NCBI RefSeq assembly: GCF_001316245.1
Contig: NZ_BBDM01000001.1
Coordinates: forward strand, 124,001-188,000
DNA from: Vulcanisaeta sp. JCM 14467
GTDB lineage: Archaea; Thermoproteota; Thermoprotei; Thermoproteales; Thermocladiaceae
Direction of reading: 5' to 3'
DNA: 64,000 bases
Below are positions 57,950 to 64,000 of this stretch, piece after piece. The notes beneath the pieces were generated by a model that ran no database searches, had not been told where the DNA came from, and was given only the letters and a program-made list of their open reading frames with translations. Within the stretch, counting starts at the first letter, position 1. Each line of letters starts with the position of its first letter. Position numbers and translations under genes: made by a program.

Positions 57950-58669
57950 GTGCCAATACACATCAGGGCTAACCCAGGGGATATTGCGGAGAGGGTCGTG
58001 ATAGTTGGCGACCCAGAGAGGGCTAGGCAACTAAGCGAGTTACTCAGTAATGCGAGGCTCGTTAATGAGAACAGGGGCTTAATAACGTACACGGGCAAGT
58101 ACAATGGTGTTGACGTCACAATAGCCACGCACGGCATTGGGGCTCCATCGGCGGCCATAGTTATTGAGGAGTTAATAAGCATGGGCGCCAGAGCAATAAT
58201 CAGGCTCGGGACGACAGGGGCCCTGAGGAGAGAGATAAATATCGGCGATGTGGTAATACCCACGGGCTCCGCATACAACTACGGAGGCATATACGCGCAA
58301 TACCTGGGCAGCTTCATAGTATACCCTGCAGTACCGAACTATCAACTGCTCAATGAGTTGGTTAAGGGCATTGAGTCAATGGGCCTCAAGCCCTGGGTAG
58401 GCCCTGTATACAGTAGTGATGCCTTCTACGCAGAGGAGGACCTGGTAAGCCTGCTCGGCTCTAGGGGCTTCCTGGGCGTGGAGATGGAGACGGCAATACT
58501 ATTCCTACTGGGCCTAATCAGGAACGTAAAGACAGCGGCGGTGCTAATAGTCAGTAATAACCTGACCGAGGGCAGGTCGGGCAGGTTCTTAACGGCTAGT
58601 GGGCTTAGGGATGTCGTTATGAGGGTCGGCAGGGCAGTACTGGATGTGCTGACTAAGGTCAGTGTTTGA
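57950..58669 (+). CDS. 5'-Methylthioadenosine / purine nucleoside phosphorylase
   Basis: A hexameric-type nucleoside phosphorylase that splits methylthioadenosine (and often inosine or adenosine) with phosphate. Blocks: HIRANPGDIAERVVIVGDPE, LVNENRGLITYTGKYNGVDV, ATHGIGAPSAAIVIEELISM, IIRLGTTGALRREINIGDVV, YNYGGIYAQYLG, SSDAFYAEEDLV, and LGVEMETAILFLLG (substrate Glu). It resembles the Sulfolobus MTA phosphorylase closely in length (239 versus 236). The GTG start is preceded by GAGGTGATTCGAGGTG, a purine-rich ribosome-binding site inside the 3' end of the previous gene, which fits its internal position in an operon. Confidence 0.9.
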   Translation: MPIHIRANPGDIAERVVIVGDPERARQLSELLSNARLVNENRGLITYTGKYNGVDVTIATHGIGAPSAAIVIEELISMGARAIIRLGTTGALRREINIGDVVIPTGSAYNYGGIYAQYLGSFIVYPAVPNYQLLNELVKGIESMGLKPWVGPVYSSDAFYAEEDLVSLLGSRGFLGVEMETAILFLLGLIRNVKTAAVLIVSNNLTEGRSGRFLTASGLRDVVMRVGRAVLDVLTKVSV

Positions 58670-59501
58670 GCACGGCATTGTAATACTCAAGGAGCCTTGG
58701 TTTGAAGTCCAGGAACTCCTTAATAGTCCTAACCTCAAACTCGACCCGCCTATCAACGTCCCTATCCAGGACAGGCACGCCTTTACTCACCACCTCATAC
58801 GCAAGCAATAACGACGCCCTATTAAGGTGCACCAAATCAACCCCAAGCCCTAGTGAGTCCTCCAGGGCATGCATTAAACCCACAAACTCCTTCCAACTCA
58901 AGTCCCTGCTCGTGAACACGGCAACATCGACATCACTCCCTGGGGACGCCCTACCAGTAACCCTTGAGCCAAACACATAAGCAAACAATACATAATCGAA
59001 CCCCTCAAGCACCTGCCTAACCGCATTGACCAGGTTAACCAGCTCCTTATTATTCAAAGCAACAGACTGATTACCGCCAGGATCTATCGACCTGCCCCTA
59101 ACGAAGTCACTTATCTTATCAATCACTTTGTCCAACTCATCAACCTCATTCAGCGCCTCAAACAACCTCTCGGGATCAATCACAGCGTAGCCATGAACAA
59201 GAACATTCATAAACCCAATCCACATCTCAAAAAGCCTACCAATCTCACTATCGAAGATGCCGGCGTTAACCATTATCCTAGCAACATCCCTATACCTCTC
59301 AGGCTTACCAAGGTTAAGGATTGAGCAAAGCCTCATGCCAACATCAATCAGCGATTCAACGGCAAGGTGCAGGTAACGCTCAACGGCACCCCTGATTATC
59401 AAGTCCCTACTCAAATCATCAACGTTCCTCACAGAACTCCTGATGGACCTTAGAACGTTAACGTAATTCCTCGCCATGGCTAGTCTATCGCTTATTATCA
59501 C
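58659..59501 (-). CDS. HEPN-MNT fusion protein (HepT-MntA-type), HEPN Arg replaced
   Basis: The N-terminal 150 residues form a HepT/DUF86-like HEPN bundle (DDLSRDLIIRGAVERYLHLA, VESLIDVGMRLCSILNLGKP, FMNVLVHGYAVIDPERLFEA). The RNase motif R-x4-H-x-Y reads M-NVLV-HGY here, so the catalytic Arg is Met (ATG). The C-terminal 130 residues are a minimal nucleotidyltransferase (FAYVFGSRVTGRASPGSDVD, VAVFTSRD) with a perfect GS-x10-DxD motif. In known HepT-MntA pairs MntA adds AMP to the HepT tyrosine. Here both are one chain. I start at GTG 59501; the frame is open to 59573. Converges with the phosphorylase gene, overlapping by 11 nt. Confidence 0.85.
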   Translation of the reverse strand: MIISDRLAMARNYVNVLRSIRSSVRNVDDLSRDLIIRGAVERYLHLAVESLIDVGMRLCSILNLGKPERYRDVARIMVNAGIFDSEIGRLFEMWIGFMNVLVHGYAVIDPERLFEALNEVDELDKVIDKISDFVRGRSIDPGGNQSVALNNKELVNLVNAVRQVLEGFDYVLFAYVFGSRVTGRASPGSDVDVAVFTSRDLSWKEFVGLMHALEDSLGLGVDLVHLNRASLLLAYEVVSKGVPVLDRDVDRRVEFEVRTIKEFLDFKPRLLEYYNAVLKH

Positions 59502-59580
59502 GTTAGTGCGCCAGTCAATTACCTTATCTGGAATAATAAAAACCTTGCATGTGATTGGTGATGGATAAGCCATGGATGGT

Positions 59581-59653
59581 GCCCCGGCCGGGACTTGAAC
59601 CCGGGACCTACCGGTCTTCAGCCGGTCGCTCTCCCAGGCTGAGCTACCGGGGC
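59581..59653 (-). tRNA. tRNA-Phe (GAA)
   Basis: The minus strand folds as a full cloverleaf: acceptor GCCCCGG/CCGGGGC, D-stem GCTC/GAGC, anticodon stem ACCGG/CCGGT with loop CTGAAGA (anticodon GAA), T-arm CCGGG-TTCAAGT-CCCGG. 73 nt, no intron and no encoded CCA. It lies just upstream of the HEPN-MNT gene on the same strand. Confidence 0.97.
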
Positions 59654-59871
59654 TTCACAATTTCTCTGTTCCCGCCAGTTTTAAGCTTTTGCCCGCCACC
59701 TTGTCCTAAGCAGTCTCATCACTCAATGAATCACCTCACTGCTGTATAGTGGGTTACAAAACTGATGAGTATGATCATGAAAATTGCTTAGGTGTTATAA
59801 ATCGTTGCCGTATTAGCGAGATCCTTCAGGACAAGGTTTTTAAACGGGTAGGTGCATTATGAGTATTAATT

Positions 59872-60723
59872 ATGAGGTTACTCTTTCCAGTGATGGTGCT
59901 AGTTGTTACCGCAGTAATTATTGCAGCAATTATTGTATTAATGAAACCGTCAATGCACAACGCATCATTGACTTACGTAGATAACCTCAGGCACCTATTA
60001 ATTAATGGCACATTCACGGCAATATACAGTAACAATTACGTGAGCTTCTCGACAGGAGGTGCCTCAAGCCAGGTATCACAGTGTAATGAAACAACATTAT
60101 ACAGTATCGGGTCGATCAACGGTACCAGGGCTATCCTCCTGATCATTAAAAATTCATGCTTACCACCCAATACAATTCCCATATCCACGCAGGAAATCGC
60201 CTACTGGGTAAATGGGACGAGCATGTGTAACGTAGCTCGTTTGGTACTCGATAACCACAGCATTAAAGGTGAGACCCAGTGTCTACCGCATGCGTCTAAT
60301 GAATTGATTAAGTCAGTCACGCCATTCAGGGAGTTCCTGGGCAATGTCACGATAACCTTAACCACCGAGGGCTGCAACATTAACTACACAATGATCACCC
60401 ATATACACTACGTAAATGCCACTGAGTGGCATGGACAGAAGGTTTACTGCTTCCAGGTAATTAGCGAGTCAATTTACAGTAACCTTTGCAACACGACTGA
60501 AACTACCTTTTCACCTATGGTGATCCAGAAATACCACACAGAGAAGTATACGTGCCTATTACCCAACGGACTACCCGCCATCACGATATTTAATAATACC
60601 ATAATCATGGAATTCCCACAAACAAGCACCACCACACACATTGACGCCCACGGCACATCAGAACTAATAAGTTACGAACCAAACTATTTCAACGCAACAG
60701 CATTCAACGAATTACTTAAGTGA
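59872..60723 (+). CDS. Membrane-anchored, Cys-containing extracytoplasmic protein
   Basis: A signal-anchor helix (LFPVMVLVVTAVIIAAIIVL) is followed by about 255 residues with eight or more Cys (VSQCNETTLY, NSCLPPNTIP, SMCNVARLVL, EGCNINYTMI, VYCFQVISES) and many sequons. Disulfide-stabilised outer proteins are common in hyperthermophiles. Motifs such as DNLRHLLINGTFTAIYSNNY recall lipoprotein-like sensor domains but no family is certain. The ATG 59872 is about 30 nt below GTTTTTAAACG. Intact, monocistronic. Confidence 0.6.
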   Translation: MRLLFPVMVLVVTAVIIAAIIVLMKPSMHNASLTYVDNLRHLLINGTFTAIYSNNYVSFSTGGASSQVSQCNETTLYSIGSINGTRAILLIIKNSCLPPNTIPISTQEIAYWVNGTSMCNVARLVLDNHSIKGETQCLPHASNELIKSVTPFREFLGNVTITLTTEGCNINYTMITHIHYVNATEWHGQKVYCFQVISESIYSNLCNTTETTFSPMVIQKYHTEKYTCLLPNGLPAITIFNNTIIMEFPQTSTTTHIDAHGTSELISYEPNYFNATAFNELLK

Positions 60724-60803
60724 ACTGTTAACTCTACTTCCAATCTTATCTTATGATAACTAATAATTTTAACTTTGTATTAAGTCTCCATACTTGGCAC
60801 GCA

Positions 60804-61624
60804 TCACCCATTGTTTGTTAATGGTGCTCCCATTGTGAATGATGGTGCGTATCCTGTGGCTATGGGCCTCGCTTCAGCGAGTGGTCCTGGTGTTAACTCC
60901 TGCGGTAATTGGTTCATTGGACTTGTGGTGTTGATTATGTATATCACGGGCTCCTCGGTTATGTACCTGCCCTCCTCGTAGAGTTGCTCAGCCGTTGGTG
61001 TGCCGTTAACAATGCCCATCACCCCAATCCAATTATTCCTAACCATTAATCCAGTCTCCTCACTTTCATTGGCCACGGCACATGAGGGCAATGCATATGG
61101 TACTGCGGAGTAAATAACAACGGTTATCACATCACCGCTCGTCAAGTTAATTGTTGGGAAGAAGACACCATCACTGGTGTAACCCACGGATATTGGGCCA
61201 TTGGAGTGGCTAACGGCGAACTCCAGGCCTTGGATTGGCCCCGGATTGTTTGTGCTCGCGATCAGTTTTCCATTGATGTATACACCCATGATTAAGGCAT
61301 CATTGAGGTTTGGTAGCTTCGATAATGCTGCCAAGGACTCATTGATTATGCCGCCGGGAACGCCATGTAAATAACCACGCCATTAATCGCAACATTACCA
61401 TGAACGTGATAACGAAGAACAACCATAGAATTGCCAGGAATAATAATGAAGTGGTTATTACAGGAGAGGGAGCCGTAACTGATACCAGGGAGTGCCGTGT
61501 ACGATGGAGGAGGATGCCTAGGCATGAAGAAGTACTTAGTGTGCGTAGCAATGAGTAGTATTGATATGCCTATTATCGCCAGGGTTATCACCGCCACCAG
61601 CGTGAGTAGCCTACGCCTGCCCAT
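60804..61624 (-). CDS. Secreted/membrane-anchored protein, paralogue B (one frame break)
   Basis: Paralogue of the gene at 6841-7676. It has the N-terminal anchor LLTLVAVITLAIIGISILLI, then GISYGSLSCNNHFIIIPGNS, VVLRYHVHGNVAINGVVIYM, a break near 61345 (PA to GIINESLAALSKLPN), YINGKLIAS, FFPTINLTSGDVITVVIYSA and ALPSCAVANESEE. The PTAEQLYEEGRYITEEPVIYI block follows in frame. About 273 residues. Unlike copy A, the ESEE to MVRNNW junction is unbroken here. Located between two exported-protein genes. Function unknown. Confidence 0.65.
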
Positions 61625-61779
61625 CGGTTTGCCTTTGCGTGAGGAGGTACTTAACTCTAGGCGCTGGTAAGTAGCGTTCTAGGGATTAGAACGTGCCATT
61701 TCACTTAGACCTAACGTGTACGGTGCATGGATTATGGGTTTACGGAGAATGGTATTACGTAAGGGGTTGGGATTGATTT

Positions 61780-63533
61780 TTAAGTGACTTCTAAACCATG
61801 CAGTGACTCATCAGCCATGGTTTTCGTATTTAACGCACTTAGGTCCGTGTCCACGTAATTGCAGGCTATACCCACGGTATTTGTGTAACCGTGAACCCTC
61901 AATTGGCCTATTGAACCAACGGCGGCATCGTAGGAAATTAAGCGTTCGTAAGTAATCTCAGTCGTGCTACCACTTGCACCCCAAACAGTGTTGCTCGGAG
62001 ACCATGTAGTGCCTACACCGCTAGAACCCCATATGCCCTGGCATACCCACGTGTCATTACTAATTGAGTAATAGAGCGGCCACTCACCAACGCTTGACGG
62101 GCTATTACCCACTTGGAGTTCGAGGGCGAAGTTCGTGTTGCCACCAAAGAATGAGGTGGAGGTGTCATTGGTCTCAAAGGCAATTGATGGGTAAAAGGTC
62201 AGCGTCACATTGTATGGGTAGGTCAAAATGTATGGGTAAGACACGGAATCAAGCACTGGATCAGCGAGCTGCTGAGTGCTGTTGTAGGCCTTGCCATTGA
62301 TGTTAACGGTGATTTCGTAATCGTAATTACTAATTCTGTCCTCATTTATCGTGGCAATCGTGTAGTTCTGCCCATTAACCACCGCCGTTAATGTTAATTC
62401 GTAATTACCGTTGCCGAGGCTTAACTGCGAAATGCAGAGGGTAACCCCAGTGGCAAGCCAATCAACGGGACTCGTGAGACTATAATTGTATACGCTAATG
62501 AGGTGTTGATAGGGCGGAGTATCATTGAAGACCCATGTATTCTCCATAAGTGTTGGCGGCCATAATTGGGCGATTGACTGAGCCATTAAGAAGCCGATAT
62601 AATGAATCGTAGACCCATTAACCGTGTAGTAGAAGTTGAGTTCTTGGAATATTGTTAATGGCACACCGGCATAATCGCTTACGGGCATCACCAAATCACT
62701 ACCATTAAGCGGGTACACATAGCCACAGACCTCACTACTCGAATTAACATTGACAAAGCCCGACAGGGCCCACGTCAACGCCGTTGGGTCACTACTATTT
62801 AGATTAACGTAGTTCCTGGTTTGCGGTAGTTGATGAGGTGATGAGGCGTGCGTGTAATTTTGCCATAAGTAACTTGGTGGGACGTAGCCAGGAACGAGAA
62901 TGAGTGGCGGTATTATCGTAACCTCCATTATAATTGATGGTGGTCGCGGTGGGCTCCTCAGTATATCCCTTAGTAATTGTCTCGCCACCACCATGATTGC
63001 GCTTAACGTCTCGTTACCCTTAATGATCGTTACATCATAGCTGGGCCTTATGAAGGCTGGCGGTACCGTAACCCACGTGCCGTTAACTAAAAACTGAATT
63101 ACCTGCGTCTTAACCTCAATGACAACCTCAGTCCCGTTGGGCATTACCAGGTTAGGTAATCAATGTGCCAGGCAAGCCTAACCCACCCATTAACTGGCAC
63201 AGAGACCTCCACAGCGGAGTTCCTGGGGATACCCAGGACACTGCGGAGTAGGTCTGCGTATACGCCAGTGATTGTGAATTGCCTTGGCAATGTGGCTATT
63301 GCCAACACGTCAACGGTATTGTTGGCAATCAACCTGCCCAACCCCGTGCCCGGGGTGGTATTGCCGATGACAACGCCTATGGAGCCATTACCAAACTGCA
63401 CAAGCACCACACTAGGCACATGCCGCGCATTACTTGCGCCACCCGCCGAGCTCAGTAGCAGGGCTATCAGTATTGATGCCGCTATCACGAACACGACCAT
63501 TGATAGTATGGTAAACAACCTATACCCACCCAT
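61780..63533 (-). CDS. Large membrane-anchored surface protein (one frame break)
   Basis: ATG 63533 opens a signal-anchor (YRLFTILSMVVFVIAASILI). A beta-rich region follows, then a frame break near 63148 (IDYL to NLVMPNGTEVVIEVKTQVIQ). The large outer domain contains concanavalin-like segments (NWALSGFVNVNSS-like ALTWALSGFVNVNSSSEVCG, ALELQVGNSPSSVGEWPLYY) and ends TKTMADESLHGLEV. The end resembles QADESVKAFALSTM of the surface protein at 24068. About 584 residues with many sequons. Probably a cell-surface lectin-like or adhesin protein. Confidence 0.6.
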
Positions 63534-63746
63534 CAACGACCAAAGCACACAGGCCCAAGTTATTTCTACCCACTGGAAAACCACGTACTAACCACTAGGC
63601 GCATCACCACTAATACGTAAACCCACACACCAACCGGCAAATAGGGCAGACAGCCAGGACAGTAAGCCCACTTGACCAAACGTCCCACCATGAGCCTGCC
63701 ATCATTAAAGAGCAAGGACTTTTACGCCACCGGCAATGAGCAACAT

Positions 63747-63797
63747 GAAGTAAGGAAGTGAGGAGAGGAAAGAAGAAATGAAAGAGAAATAAGGAGG
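63747..63797 (-). terminator. Pyrimidine-rich tract after the edge gene
   Basis: The minus strand downstream of the gene ending at 63830 is a 50-base C/T-rich run (written as an A/G run on the plus strand: GAAGTAAGGAAGTGAGGAGAG and onward). T-rich tracts of this kind end archaeal transcripts. Confidence 0.4.
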
Positions 63798-63829
63798 TTT
63801 TGATTTTGAGCCATGAGCCTACTACCGCA

Positions 63830-64000
63830 TTATGTTTGGAAGTCTTGGTACATGCCGCATGTTGTTCCCTGGTCATACATCTGGGTATACACCACGTTGG
63901 AGCCTTCAACCGTGTTATTGGCCAACGGGCCCTGGTATAGGTCCACGTTGGAGCAGAATTGGAAGTAACCAGAACCACCTGGGTTGAAGTTCACAAGCCT
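63830..64000 (-). CDS. C-terminal part of an exported-looking protein (runs off the right edge)
   Basis: The minus strand from the edge to the TAA at 63830-63832 encodes about 56 residues: RLVNFNPGGSGYFQFCSNVD, LYQGPLANNTVEGSNVVYTQ and MYDQGTTCGMYQDFQT. Two Cys and Asn/Gly/Tyr-rich composition match the other exported proteins of this cluster. The start is outside the window. Another minus-strand frame over the same DNA is a shadow. Confidence 0.55.
   Translation of the reverse strand, partial: RLVNFNPGGSGYFQFCSNVDLYQGPLANNTVEGSNVVYTQMYDQGTTCGMYQDFQT

Noticed and set aside
59581-59653. tRNA gene as an integration site with an element attached
   Set aside because: No duplicated tRNA 3' end or integrase is visible on either side within the window.

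Overview
The window comes from a hyperthermophilic crenarchaeon of the Thermoproteales (Vulcanisaeta/Caldivirga-like is my best guess). The evidence is the PaREP1- and PaREP2b-type repeat-family proteins, archaeal 2-oxoacid:ferredoxin oxidoreductase, type IV pilin and TadC genes, an archaeal rpS14, and a dominant promoter style: a TATA box about 26-28 nt upstream of an ATG or GTG start, meaning mostly leaderless mRNAs. A recurring technical feature is single-base frame breaks in about 30 otherwise well-conserved genes (pyrB, sucD, an aldo-keto reductase, ABC transporters and others). In pyrB and sucD restoring one base restores the family sequence. I read most of these as assembly indels and give whole-gene coordinates across the breaks.

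Layout. 1-9.4 kb: a broken PaREP1 gene, an aldo-keto reductase, secreted and membrane-anchored proteins of unknown role, an orphan OFOR beta subunit, a secreted protein with a paralogue at 61 kb, and a 2H phosphoesterase. 9.6-11.8 kb: a P-loop ATPase, a structured non-coding stretch with nested inverted repeats, and a compact TnpB-like RuvC nuclease. 11.8-18.5 kb: cbiZ, an ornithine cyclodeaminase-family enzyme, a retropepsin-like protein, a MobA-like nucleotidyltransferase, DedA, a PDCD5-like protein and a PaREP1 gene. 18.6-23.9 kb: an ABC exporter, a membrane protein with a winged-helix regulator, and two paralogous archaeal ATPases, each preceded by tandem repeats.

24-33.6 kb is a surface-appendage island. 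A minus-strand operon has a small Sec-type pilin-like subunit, two membrane proteins and a large lectin-like surface protein sharing the pilin's N-terminal motif. Beside it lies a type IV pilus locus with a secretion ATPase, two TadC-like proteins and three pilin-like proteins around a divergent promoter. 33.8-43.7 kb carries an ACT-domain protein, AbrB-type proteins, a true pseudogene of a pectin-acetylesterase-like hydrolase, a NuoI-like ferredoxin, sucCD, a membrane-bound winged-helix regulator, adenosylhomocysteinase and a sugar ABC ATPase.

43.9-55.6 kb: a six-hairpin glycosidase, the pyrB-pyrI-pyrE-pyrD operon, an M50 protease, a thymidylate-synthase-like protein, a 2-hydroxyacid dehydrogenase and a decayed PaREP2b-like gene. 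55.6-64 kb: rpS14, an Fe-S-loop DNA glycosylase-like protein, a DUF711 protein, methylthioadenosine phosphorylase, a fused HEPN-MNT protein with a changed active-site motif, tRNA-Phe(GAA), and a second secreted-protein cluster running off the right edge. The secreted clusters at both ends and the pilus island in the middle suggest a chromosome region rich in cell-surface functions between housekeeping operons.
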